Shown here piece after piece: positions 52,648 through 63,809 of a DNA stretch of 64,000 nucleotides. The notes below the pieces were generated by a model that worked only from the letters and a program-made list of their open reading frames with translations, searched no databases and had not been told where the DNA came from. The translations under genes and the position numbers were made by a program. Numbering within the stretch: position 1 is the stretch's first letter; each line of letters starts with the position of its first letter. This stretch comes from Eopsaltria australis (taxonomy: Eukaryota > Chordata > Aves > Passeriformes > Petroicidae), in NCBI GenBank assembly GCA_034509425.1, contig JAVTVJ010000220.1, positions 2,170,001-2,234,000 of the forward strand, written 5' to 3'.

Positions 52648-52834
52648 GTGCAGGGCTCATTGCGGGGCTGTGTGCGGGGCTGTGTGCGGGGCTCAGTGCG
52701 GGGTTGTATGTGGGGCTCAGTGCGGGGCTGTGTGCGGGGCTCAGTGCGGGGTTGTGTGCGGGGCTGTGTGCGGGGCTCAGTGCGGGGCTGTGTGCGGGGT
52801 GTGCGGGGCTGTGTGCGGGGCTGTGTGCGGGGCG
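52648..52834 (+). repeat. 12-bp GC-rich minisatellite, about 15 copies
   Basis: The unit GTGCGGGGCTGT alternates with GTGCGGGGCTCA and minor variants, and one 9-bp unit interrupts near 52,793-52,801. Runs of four G recur every 12 bp on the + strand, so it has G-quadruplex potential with longer than usual loops. Because 12 is divisible by three, frames stay open and give artefactual repeated peptides (Cys-Ala-Gly-Leu type). It lies about 230 bp before the putative first splice donor of the GPCR gene. Confidence 0.95.
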
Positions 52835-53061
52835 TGCAGCGTGTGCGCGCCGCGGGGTGTGCGCCGGGCTGGCGGTGCGGTGGGTGCGTGGGTGCGAGCA
52901 CGCGCGTGTGGCAGCGGGTCGGGCGCTGCCGCCGCACACACGCACGGACACACGGACACGGGGACACACGAGCACACGGGCACACACACACTCACACGCA
53001 CACATCCACGGCGGAGCAGCCGGTGGGAGGAGCCCGGCCGGCACTGCCCGCCCTCCGCCCG

Positions 53062-53510
53062 GTGAGTGCCGCCGCGCCGCGGGACTGCGGGAGGGACGGG
53101 GAACCGGGGGGGAACCGGGGGGGACCGTGGGTCTGGGCACAGCCCGGTGCAGGGGTCCGGCAGCGCGGCCGTGAGACACGCAACTTTCCGGGGAAGGAGG
53201 GAGTGAGGGACAGAGCGAGCGGGGGGAGTGGCGGCGGACCGTGGCCGGGGCTGCGGGGGGACCGGGGCTCCTTCCCCGCTCTCCCAGCGGAGGCGCCGTC
53301 TCTCCGCGGTCGGGCAGGGGCTCCCGCCGGCCCCGCCGCCACTGCCGGACCGGAGCCGGAGCCGCGCTGCCCGGCCCGACGGCCCCGCGCTACGGCCGCT
53401 TCTCAACTAAGTTGCGGATCAGCCACTGCTGGCCCGGCAGCTCCCCGCGAAGAGCGATCGCTGGCCCGAGCCCCCGCTGACCCCCCCCCTCTCCATACCC
53501 TCTCTTACAG
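53062..53510 (+). other. Probable 5' UTR intron of the GPCR gene
   Basis: GTGAGT at 53,062 is a near-consensus donor. A C-rich polypyrimidine tract ends in TCTCTTACAG at 53,501-53,510. Together they define a 449-bp intron between an untranslated GC-rich first exon and the coding exon, a common layout for otherwise single-exon peptide-receptor genes. No transcript evidence is available. Confidence 0.6.
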
Positions 53511-53532
53511 GCTGGGCTGATCCCAGCTCGCC

Positions 53533-53577
53533 ATGCCCGGAGCACTGGAAGCAGCGCAGCCGGCTCTGTCTCGTTAG
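53533..53577 (+). CDS. Short upstream ORF (14 codons), in frame with the receptor
   Basis: An ATG at 53,533 in GCCATGC context opens a 14-codon reading frame closed by TAG at 53,575-53,577. It is in the same frame as the receptor, whose ATG follows nine codons later. The TAG therefore fixes the main start at 53,605, because no longer in-frame N-terminus is possible without stop-codon readthrough. Upstream ORFs of this kind often damp translation of receptor mRNAs. Use of this one is not shown. Confidence 0.4.
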   Translation: MPGALEAAQPALSR

Positions 53578-53604
53578 CCCAGGCTGCCCGGGGGGGACTC
53601 AGCC

Positions 53605-54932
53605 ATGGATTCGTCCCCCCCAGAACCCAGGGCCCCCCCTGACCCTCTGCAACTCTGGCAGGAGGAGAACCAGACCCAAGGCGGGCTCTGGAATGGCAGC
53701 CAGGAGCTGGGGTGGGAAGAGCTGGAGAAGATGCTCTTCCTCTTTGCGAAGGAGCCTGTCACCATCAGCCTCACAGTGATGTACTTGGTGTCCTTTGTGG
53801 TGGGCTTCGTGGGCAACATCATGTCCATCAGGGTGCTGACCCGCAAGCGCCGGAGTCGAGTGTCCAGCCTGAGCGCCACCCGCAGCCTCCTCATCAACCT
53901 GGCGGTGTGTGACCTCATGGTGGTGTGCATCTGCATGCCCATCACTGTGGGCAACCTCATCTACAAAGCCTGGGTGTACGGGGACTTCCTCTGCCGGGCA
54001 GTGCCCTTCATCCAGGCTGTTTCTGTCTCCGCCAGTGTCCTCAGCCTGACGGTGATCAGCGTGAACCGGTACTACAGCGTGCACAACCCACTCAACGCCC
54101 GCTCCTTCTTCACCCAGAAGAGGATCCTCAGCACCATCCTGGTGGTGTGGTTGCTGTCCTCAGGGATATGCATGCCCCTCATCTTCATGAACAAACGGGA
54201 TGAGATCGGCGTGGTGGAGGGCTTGCCCCTGGTGTTTTCCATCTGCAGGGAGATTTGGCCTCAGGAGAGGCTCAAGCAAGCCTACAACTTCCTGCTCTTC
54301 TGTGCCCTGTACTGCCTGCCCGTCCTGTTCAACATGGTCATCTGCTTCCTGACGGTGCGCCGGCTGTGGAGCCGCAGCAGCCAGCTGAAGGAGAGCTCTG
54401 CCCTGAACCGATCCCTGCCGGCCTCCAGGCTGAAGATCCGCAGGAAGGTGGCACAGATGGTGGTGGCCCTGGTCCTGCTGTTCGCCATCTCTTGGCTGCC
54501 CGTCTACCTGATGGACATCTGGATTGATTTCAACATCCCCAAGTCTTTGCAGGACGTGACTCCTTCTCCTTGGATCCTGCACTCAGACCTTTTGCCCAGT
54601 GGCTCGGCCTCACCAATTCCAGCCTCAACCCTATATGCTATTGCTTCGTTGGGAACCTCTACAGATCAGCCAAGGAAATGAAGAGCAAATACCACCAAAG
54701 GATGGTCTCTCTCTTTAACTTCTCTCTGTCTGAAGGGACAACTCATTCCTCAGTGCCAGAGCTGCTCTCTTACCGGAGCTCAGTGGAGCCTGCAAGGAAA
54801 GGACCTTCCACCACTCCCTCCATGGACAGGAGATGTCAGGGGAGTCATGGCCACAAGAATAAGTGTGGACACTTGAACTCCTGCCAGCATCCACCTCTGA
54901 ATACTGTCTCCAGTGAGAACACTTCCTTGTGA
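53605..54932 (+). CDS. Class A peptide-type GPCR, coding exon with a frame break before TM7
   Basis: This is a seven-transmembrane rhodopsin-family receptor, most like the peptide-receptor (orexin/NPFF/CCK/PrRP-like) branch; I cannot name the subtype. Visible in frame 1: extracellular N-terminus with glycosylation sites at Asn22 and Asn30, TM1 with Asn71, TM2 with Asp103, conserved Cys130 and Cys214 for the ECL2 disulfide, NRY (154-156) in place of DRY, TM4 Trp182, TM5 Pro239, a basic third loop, and TM6 FAISWLP (293-299). Frame 1 then runs into an unrelated tail and stops at 54,681. TM7, with its NPICY motif, and a Ser-rich C-tail continue in the -1 frame to TGA at 54,930-54,932. That frame is open only from 54,528, so the break lies between 54,528 and 54,681, probably 54,555-54,590. 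The expected intact length is about 440 residues. The start ATG has good context (GCCATGG). The break may be a sequencing indel, a null allele or a young pseudogene. Confidence 0.85.
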
Positions 54933-55754
54933 TTCTGCTCAGGAAGTGCCTCTCATACCCTCATCTGCATTTAAGGACTCTAGAGATCTTGCTAAACCAG
55001 GTATTTTAATGATGGAAAAGAGCTTTCTTCTAATGACTCTTGATACCAGTTCAAATATGCTGACGTGGACAGGGAAAGAAACAGGTAATGAGATAAAAAG
55101 ATGATGTATTTTAACTCAGATGAAATTTTAAGACAAATTATTTTTACTGGGGACAACTGGATGTGCAGCCCGTTGCCCAGTCAACAGTCACATAATTAGA
55201 CAGATCAAGTTCCCAACGAGTGAGCTCTCCCTGCAGCTCCATCCCTGGATGCAGAGATGCTGTTTGGATACAGCAACGATTTGACTGCTTGCTGCTGCTC
55301 ACACTTGCTGATGAAGAGCAGTGATAAGTGGCACTCTCTGCTCCAAATCCATCAGTTGTAGTTGCAAGCAGTGAAGAAAAGCTGGAAACAGCATCATAAA
55401 AAGTAATGGTAAATGGAGAATTTCACACACTTTACCACTTGAGATTTCATTGTCTGCTCGTATTGTTTCACTCCTCCATGCAAATAAATTCTCCTTTATG
55501 TGAAGAGACCGTGCCAGAAGTACTAAAGCAACCACCACCATTCTACATTTGGGAATTCAGAAGGGATAATGTGGCCTCAGAGGTGATTTAGGAAATGAAA
55601 CAGGAAAATATTTTTTTGGGCATCAGCTCTCTTTCTTACAGCGCTTTCCTGTGTGTGGAGTGGAAAGAACTGGGCATCTATTAACACGATTTGCACTTGA
55701 AAAACCAGCCTTGTTCAGCTGTGTCTGTACCAAACAAAGTCAATGGCATGTGAA

Positions 55755-55787
55755 AATAAAAATAGAAAGTGGTTTATAGCTAATAAA
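55755..55787 (+). terminator. Candidate poly(A) signals of the GPCR transcript
   Basis: AATAAA occurs at 55,755-55,760 and again at 55,782-55,787, about 825-850 nt after the receptor stop codon. An earlier AATAAA-like motif lies in the CAAATAAATTC near 55,481. The actual cleavage site cannot be chosen from sequence alone. Confidence 0.4.
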
Positions 55788-56314
55788 ATCAGAAACAACT
55801 AATGCAATGCTATTTGTCTGGGAAGGAGCGAATCGAAGTGCTTGCTTTTTCTGAGCATCACAAGTAGGTTAAAACCTATTCCGTCCATCTCCTCCTTTAA
55901 AGGAGACTTTGATAAATAAATTGTATACTTTTATTATGTTAGCACTGAAAGATTCCAGTAAAACCTGAGTATTCTGTTGTTCTGAGCACTGGATCTGTGT
56001 GCACAAAGGAGACCTTTCTCCCCAAGATCTAAGAGAAAACACATCAGGCAAAGCAACAGGTAGGAGGGAAAAAACATACAGCAAAGATCCAGGAGGCTGG
56101 AATGATACCAGAGATTAATCCCTTCCCTGCCCAATGCCAGGAGTGAGGGGATGGCATCATCTCCTGGTGCCAGAAGAGCCCATGCCCAGCTCCTTGTGCC
56201 CCTGCACCTGGCACAGCCCGTCTGTCCTCCTAGCAAAGCCCAGACTGAACACAGCAATGTCCCTGTGAGAGAATTTTGAATTTAAAGGAACTCGAGCTTC
56301 TGACGACTGGGAGC

Positions 56315-56316
<2 letters not shown>

Positions 56317-56362
<46 letters not shown>

Positions 56363-56375
56363 TATTATTATTATT
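56317..56375 (+). repeat. (TTA)n microsatellite, about 19-20 copies
   Basis: A 59-nt trinucleotide array has a single substitution (TTACTATTA) near 56,359. On the minus strand it reads as a poly-Asn run, but nothing supports coding there. It is likely polymorphic. Pure AT-rich arrays of this kind also melt easily. Confidence 0.97.
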
Positions 56376-58278
56376 GCTGAACAAGGGAAGGATGTTTAAG
56401 GAAACTCAAGTTTTGCATAATATCCTGCCTCCTTCCAGGGGTCCTTTTGTTGGCAAAAGAAATAGAGACAAGAAAATAGCCATGTAACCTAACCCTTGTA
56501 ATGATCACTCAGTAGCATTTAATGTTAACAATGATCTGCCTGGGAAGTGAAAGATTCCTCCTTGCCAGGCAGTGCCATCCACAATTTGTATTGTCTTTAT
56601 ATGAACGAACAAGATATTTTACAACTACCCAGATTTATGGCTTTTATGTGTGCTAGAGATGAGAACATCTGCATTTTTGCAGGTGATGTAGGAGTGTACC
56701 TACTGCCTGATCTTTTAGTAGCTGTGGAGAAAAGCCTGTAGAGATTTTATTTTCTCTTTCAAGGCGTATTTTTAGAGCTGGCAAAATGTGGCAGACTGAG
56801 GAGCATCAAAAGCTTGCTCTGAATGCCCACTGATTCCATGTCTGTAACAAGATGTTCTTCATCCCCAGACCAAATATAACACGATATTATAACCCCTGCA
56901 CTGCCCTGACCTGTATATTTAATCCTGCACTGAATAAACTACAATGAAAAGACCATGGAGGTGCCAGATCAGCTCCATTCCCTGTGGTGGCCTGGCTTTG
57001 AAAATGGACAGGATCAAGTGATGCAGTCAAAGATGCAAGATTTCCATATTTTAAAATATCCCAGAGGAGAATTTTTTTTTCCTCTGAATTCATGAGCTGG
57101 TGCCTGGGTCCTGCCTGGAAGTCTCTGTACCTTCCATGGAGGCAGAAATACCAAGGACTGTGTTCTCCTGAGTGTACCTGGGCCATCCCCTCCTGTTGCA
57201 GGTGCCCGTGCCTTCCTCCAGCCCCACAGCACTGCTGACCACTGAGACTCACTGTGGCAAAAGTCACTTCCACTGAGCAAGGTTATCTCCTCTTCACACT
57301 TCTAAATGTATTTTCCAGTTTCATTCAGTGTCCCTGTTTTCCTATAATAAACTCGAATTGCTCACTTAACTCCTCTTTGTCTCCTTGGTTGTTTCCTCTC
57401 AATCCCCCACTCTCCAACCACTTCTCCACTGTCTCTACAGCGAAATCTCCCTCAGCTTATCCCTGTTATCACTCTCTGCCTGTGAATTCCCTTCACTCTA
57501 ATGACCCATTCATGTCTTCACTCCCCTGATGAAAAATCCCTTCCTGCCCTGCTGATCTGAATGGCTGGTGCTGCAGACACCTGTTTGCTGTGCAGAACGC
57601 TGATTTATTTTGCAGGGCTTTACCCAGTGACTGCCAGGTAGTAATGGATTTCGGTCACTCTCACCCAAGGGTAAATGAGAAGCAGTGACGTCAATGTGGA
57701 AGCCACACAGCATCCTGTGAGCTGCCCGGGCTCTGGCAGTGATTTTATTAACCTGAACAGGTCTGTGGAACGCAGCAGTGCCTGGCTGACTCATCCTGGA
57801 TCCCAGCGAGGTGAAACCTCAGCATTCAGGAAGGTGGCTTCTTCCCTCTCCTATCTGATAAAAGATCTCTTTATACTTAGGGCTGATGAGACTTCTGAGT
57901 GTCCTCCAGGCCACACAAGGTCCTCATTTCAGATGGAAGATGCTTTGATGGGCATTCCAGGGACTCCTGGTCCTTCGAGGAATGGGGAGCAGACACGGCT
58001 CTGGCCAGAGGACACAGATGGTTTCCTCATAGGAGCCCAAGCCAAACGTCTCACACTTGGTGTGTGGTTGAGGAAATGTGTTTCTCTCTAAATGTGCCCA
58101 GACAGACTGGAAATGTGAATTTTAAGTGTCTCAAGGACAATGTTTTTCCACAGCAATGCTGCTAATGCATCTCAGTCCCACTCTTCCCCCACGGGTCTTT
58201 CCTCTCTGCTTTACTGTTTAAATCAATACAGGCATTTTACCACATTACAGAAACAGGATGTTTAGAACAACCTTTCTC

Positions 58279-58480
58279 AGAATCACTGGATCATTTAGGT
58301 TGGAAAAGACCTCTAAGATCATCAAGTCCAACCATTAACCCAGCACTGCCAAGCCCCCACCAAACCATGTTCCCAAGTGCCACATTTTTTAAATCCCTCC
58401 AGGGTTGGAGACTCCAGCACTGCCCTGGGCAGCTGTGCCAGTGCTTGAATCCATTTGCTGTGGTAAGGACTTCCAGGCAG
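58279..58480 (-). mobile_element. CR1-type LINE, truncated 3' end
   Basis: Read on the + strand, the segment begins with the familiar antisense CR1 3' end: a degraded 'agaatcac-tggatc' repeat, then 'ttaggttggaaaagacctc' followed by 'taagatcatcaagtccaacc'. It continues through 'ccagcactgcc' and 'tccctccagggttggagactcc' to 'gtgccagtgcttga'. The element therefore points to the minus strand and is a short 5'-truncated copy, as is usual for CR1. No reverse-transcriptase coding region survives. Non-LTR CR1 elements dominate bird genomes, which supports an avian source. The subfamily cannot be assigned by eye. Confidence 0.9.
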
Positions 58481-61400
58481 CTGCTGCTCAGGAACCCTCT
58501 CAGGCATATTCCATGACTTGCTCTTGTACTGTCAGTACTGCCCTAAAGATGTGACAGGTTTATTTTCTGGGAATCACTGGGGAGATGGAAAAGAGACAAT
58601 CTTTTGTACCAGGTATCATCAAGGTATGTACAATAATGGCTGCTATGTAGCCTTCATATGGAGATTGATGAATCACTGTTCCTTAAAACCAAATACTCAT
58701 GGGAAGCCAGTGAAAAGATTATACAGGGTGTGTGAGGGCAAGCAGCACCTCTTCTCACACCGTGGCAGCTGCTGGGCTCACAGGCAGAGGAAGTGGTGAG
58801 GGCTGAAAGCAATAAAAAGTGTCCAAGGGGAGAGGACCATTCACAGCAGAAAAAGCCATCAGCAGCTATTTAAAATGATGAAACTTCTGACCTGGAGTAC
58901 ATTGGGTGTATAACCTGTAATTTCCACTCTTGCTCCTTCCCAGGACGTGTTACCAGCCATCATTGGCTGCTGGGCTGAGCATTGTTTGATCTATTCAGTA
59001 CCCTTGTTTCTACATCCTTATGAAAAATCCCTCCACATTAAAGAGCAAAGCAAGAGCAGAGGATGATTTCAGACCTGGTATAATTTGATCAATGGTAAAA
59101 CTCTGCAAACACAGTCACCTGGAGGTAGGGCACGTTAACGCTGACACAGCACAGGCTGGGAAATGCTCACTCAGGCACTTCCAGAGCTGAGGAGCCCCAG
59201 GGGAGGGTGCCTGGTGCCCACCCCAGTGCAACACAACAGAATCAACAGATCCATCCCTCTTCTAATATTCATCAGCCCTCTCAAGGGGTCAGCACTTTCA
59301 CTGCAACATCCCAGGAAGAAGAACGCCCTCCAAAGGGAAACTCCTGCCTGCTGGTATTTTACACATTATTCTTACAGCTGCTGACATTCAAAACAGGATG
59401 GAAGCGGCCTGGAAAGTTATCCACAACACCAGCAGCCCCAGAATAATTCCTTCTGCACTCCTCCACCACAGCATATCCCATGCACAGCAACACCTGAGCT
59501 CTTCTGGAATATCTAAAAAGCAAGGAGACTGCAGGACTTGCCTGGGATTCCAGTGTGTTGTGATGCCCTTGCAAGGAATCAGAGAAGTATCAGTGTAAAC
59601 CTTCTAGGAAAAACCAGCCCACCCCAGTTTACATTTGTGATTATGTTTGTCATGAAAATAGGCCACTGGCAGCTACTAGAAGAGCAAATAAAAGAGCAGA
59701 TATGGGCAGGTACAACCAAAGAGATTGGTGGAGCCCTCTGGGAAAGTCAGCCTCCAGGAAAGGACTGCTTGCTTGGCATGTATGGGGAATGTATAGGACT
59801 TTCCCAAAATTTCTGGGGGTGAATGACTACTGGTTAGGTCAGCCATGGGGCATAGGAACTGCAGCAGTTGCTTTCTCTGCCTGTTAAACACCTTTAGGCA
59901 AAGCCCTCAGACTCAGAACTGGCACAACCCAGCTGCAGAGTCAATGCAGCCTCGTGTGACTGCCACCCCCAGGCTCCTGTGCCAGACCCTGAAGGAGGCT
60001 CCTGGCTGCCCTGATCTGGGGATTTTTTCCCCCTTTGCTTGAAACAACTGGGAAATATTTTAAAATATTTCAACAAAAAAGACAGATGCAGCATTTGCAG
60101 AGAACATTTTTCCAAGTGAGGAATCTCCAGCAGAGTGTTGGTGTTTGGTGTCTCTTGCTGATTGCAAGACACCCCCAGAAGAAATCAATGCCCAGAGTGC
60201 TCTGGTGAGGAGCTGGCTCAGGACTGCCAGAGCAGGGGGCACTGATTACCCTGTGATTCTCCTCACCCCATGGGGAGAAGGGGAAGTCTCATGGAGCTGC
60301 AATGTGACCTTTGGTTTTAAACATTTTCTACGCTCAACCTTTTCCTTCTTAACTCGTTGCACTCTAAGACAACTGGCTTATGTTGCAAGCTGGGGGGTGG
60401 GTGAATTATCCCAGGATCATTTCTTTTTAAAAATACACATGAAGTATTTCTGCACCTGAAAGGTCTGGGAATTAACAACTTGTCCCCACATGCCTTAGCC
60501 TTGTCTCTGTGAGGTTTTATGACACTGAGGAGCACAGAATACTGTGTGCACTGTAGGATAAAATCACCAAACTTAAATCATCCCTTTACCTGGCAGTCAT
60601 TTCCCAGGCACAGCCCTCTGCCAGGCTCTCTGGGGCCAATCTGCAGAGCAGTGAGCAGTGGTCTGCCCCTGCTAGAGGTGGCTGTTCCGTGGCTGCCCAA
60701 ACACCTCCAAACACAAAGCACCAGCATCCCTGGGTGTGCAGGCTGCTGCCCCAGGTGCTGCAGAGTCTCTGCCTTTCTTAATTTTCCACTTGAGGTGTTT
60801 TCAGTCAACCCCCGCTTTCCTGTCCTCAGCCATTCACCACAAGAATGGAGCTGCTGAATTAAAGGGCTTTATGAATGAGTCTTTAGGCAGATGTATCCCA
60901 TTAGCCGGTGCTCACAAGTCGTGAGCTGCTATTTCTTAGTGTGAGGAAGGAAAATGTGGCAAAACACTCAGGAAATAAGCTAAAAGATTAAAAGGAGAAG
61001 GAGGGAAAGTCCAGACAGTGAAGTAAGACCATCTTAAGGCAATTACTGGGGGAGAAATAGATCTGCCAAGGATATTAAAGCTCTCATCCACCTGCTAATC
61101 TCTTCTGATAAAGGTCTCACTGGCTAAACTAATAACACTATTAAATCTGCTGTAATCAGTACCAGAGGCAGCCCAAGGATCTCACAAAGTCACATGTCTG
61201 GAGGAAGACCTTTCCCAGTGAGACTGTGCACAGCCAGCAGCAGGTGAGTGGCACCTGCACCTGAGATGCAGCAGAACTGCTGAGGGACTGTGATGCAGTC
61301 ACCTCCCTAAATGCCTCCCTCAGCTCAGAACTGAGCCTGGAATTCCTGAGGCTGCATCCAAGACTTCTGCTTTGTCAGACTGTTCTTCTGGGCTCTGGTA

Positions 61401-63499
61401 GCATGGGAGCAAACAATGAGTTCCTGCACTGCCTCTCAGTACAGGCTGGTGTTTGGAGTGGGCTGACTCATAAAGCTTCCACTAAGGTGGGATGTTCTCC
61501 TGCAGGAACCAACAACCCAACACAGCCCCTGCAGAAATGCATCAAGGAGAGGATAGGCAATGGAAAACTACCCAAAATCCTCCTCCTAAATCCTCCCAGC
61601 AGGGGCAAGGCTGCAGTCTGCTCCTCTGGGAGTGAGAGCAGAAACAGATGGTGGGGGGACAACCAGCCCTGCAAGGTCTGCATGGTGACCTGGAACACCT
61701 GGGAGGAGGTGCAGAGGCGCATCCAGGCAGCAACATGAGGCAGTGATCAAGAGTTTGTGCAAAACCATTTTCGATGTCACCTCTCCAGCACAGCTCTGGC
61801 TGCCCAGAGAGGCAGTGGGGATGCTGCTCCTCCTGCCCAGCTCCTTGCTCCCCAAAAACATGCAGATCCCGCTTCTCTTTCATTACCTCCCCATCACTGT
61901 TGGCTTCAGCAGAGTTTCTTCTGATTCATACCCGCAGGAGATGAGAGTGAAGCACAGAGTGAATGAAATACTGCCAAGGTGAGGCTGCTGTCACATCAGC
62001 TGCTGTAATTCCATAGCCTTAATGGATCTACTCCTAATTTACAAGTGAGAGCTGGACCTGGCACCACAGGCTGAGTAAAAAGGTGTCAGTTTTATACAGT
62101 CAAATTTATATCTGAAATAAATACCACATTAGATCTTTCCAAGAGCTCTGAGCTGCAATGTGTTCTTTTCTCTCCCTGTGGGAAAGGTGAAATTCTTGCT
62201 AATGCTTTTATTACCCTCAGGTCTTGAGGTTGGATTTTTTTTTTGCCATCTTCTTGCTCCACACAGATTGTCAGGGGCCAAAAGGGGCAACTGTGTCCTC
62301 CAGTAATTTGGTGTGAGAGATTTTAAGCCGCTTCCTGAGGCTGCCTTTTGCAGGGAATGACACAGACCTGATGATGTGCAGCTTCTTACAGCTGAAATCC
62401 AGATAATGAAGAATAAATAGTTTTCCATCTGTATGGGCATTTCTTGTAGACTTCAGAAATAAGGAATGCATACATATGAATATACTTCTCAAAACCAGTG
62501 CAGGCATATCAAGTTTAGAACACCGTGGTCCCTCCAAAAGTTGGTGAACATCTGTGTAATCACAGGCTGTGAATGGAAATTCATGGCTTAGCCAAGACCA
62601 CGTCAGACAGGACCAACTGTGGGAGATTCAAGTGGATCTACAGACACACATCCTAGAAGGAAAACACCTACAGCAGCCACCTTTCTGCATCTGCGTGGGA
62701 AGGCTGAGTAGGATGGGAAAGTCTTTGCTCTCAAATAACAAAATACTCCTTTTGATCTCATCTCCTTAATTCTCTTCTTGAAGTCCAGGCATGACAGCCC
62801 AGAAGCCAGAAAGCTGCCTAATTTGTCATGGAAACAGCAAAGCTTTCCTGCAAGGCTCGGTGCCAGAACTGGGAGCCAGAACTCCTAGAAACAGCAAACA
62901 ACTCTTTCCCAGTCGTTTGCTTCATCAAGCAAAAACCAGAACTTGGGAAAATGGGGGGGCAGTGATGGATGTGGGGGTCTGCAAGGGATGATGGAGCAGC
63001 TTCCCTTCCTCCATACCCACTGCCAGGGGAAGCCTAGAGAGGCAGTGCCAGGACATGTGGAAAGCTCCTCGCTCCAGGCTGCAAAGGCACAACACAACTG
63101 GACAGCAGGACCTTAAATTTCTTATCTGCAGACTCGAAGCTGCCAAACCAGGGGCAATCTTTGCTGTCTGCTCTTGTAGCACAGAAATAAGGGACACAAC
63201 CCATGGACTTCTCTCATGCTGGCAATTAGAAGTGACTGGAGGAGACTCTCAGGGCATGGAAATTTCTGATGAAGGTCTGTACCCTGCCCCGTGGGAGCAG
63301 AGATGTGCAGTGCTGGTGAGAGAACCCAAAAGGAGTGGGAAAGAGAAAAGCAATGTTTCATTTGTGCTGATAAGCTTCAGCATGTTTGGTCCACCGGCCT
63401 TTCCCCATGGGAAATGATTTGATAGATTGTTGTTATGGGGTTTGAAGGGACTTTTTTTCTGGTGATGCAGGCACCGAGGAGAAAAGCATGGAGAGAGCA

Positions 63500-63809
63500 A
63501 TGATGGGGCAGCTCCACACTGACCTTGGCAGGCCTTGGCAGCTGCAGTGTGCCTGGAGCTCTGGGCTTTGTGCTTTTCTGAACCCTAACCCCAGGCATAA
63601 TCCTAACCCTAGGCAGAGCTTTAAAAGCCACATGGGGTGAGGCTGGTGCCAAGCAGAGAGGTGTGGAGGGAACCATGGGTGGGCAGTCCTGTGCTCCCTT
63701 TGGCATGGTCTTGGCAGCTGCAGTGTGCCTGGAGCTCTGGGCTTTGTGCTCTTCTCAACCCTAACCCTAGGCATAACCCTAGGCCTAGACAGAGCATTAA
63801 AAGCTGCAT
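63500..63809 (+). repeat. 176-bp-period duplication with telomere-like CCCTAA motifs
   Basis: Two copies, about 63,500-63,633 and 63,674-63,809, share a 40-bp core that starts TTGGCAGCTGCAGTG and ends in CTTTGTGCT. In both, the core is followed by AACCCTAACCC-type hexamers and CCTAGGCATAA repeats, then AGAGCxTTAAAAGC. Copy two has lost some bases and gained CCTAGG palindromes. It may be a degenerate tandem satellite-like repeat or an interstitial telomere-like insertion that was later duplicated. The minus-strand open frames across it simply repeat the unit. Confidence 0.85.

Larger units (their letters stand above)
51975..53600 (+). promoter_or_regulatory. CpG island promoter of the GPCR gene
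   Basis: About 1.6 kb is strongly CpG-enriched and GC-rich, beginning sharply near 51,975 after A/T-rich DNA and ending at the coding exon. It has no TATA box. The island includes two GGCTC pentamer arrays (52,105-52,129 and 52,157-52,176), a 12-bp minisatellite (52,648-52,834), a CA-rich stretch near 52,935-53,005 and a good splice donor at 53,062. Such islands are typical of dispersed-start promoters. The exact start is unknown but probably lies between the minisatellite and 53,061. The long open frames across the island on both strands come from composition and repeat units divisible by three. Confidence 0.75.

Noticed and set aside
52190..53179. 329-codon minus-strand ORF rich in His-Ser-Pro-Ala repeats
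   Set aside because: It is the antisense reading of the 12-bp minisatellite and CpG island; the repeats keep the frame open because the unit is a multiple of three.
52570..53520. 316-codon plus-strand ORF upstream of the GPCR
   Set aside because: It runs through the same minisatellite, the probable splice donor and the intron, and its peptide is repeat-driven (Cys-Val-Arg-Gly type).
56157..56384. ORF with a poly-Asn run
   Set aside because: Antisense of the TTA microsatellite.
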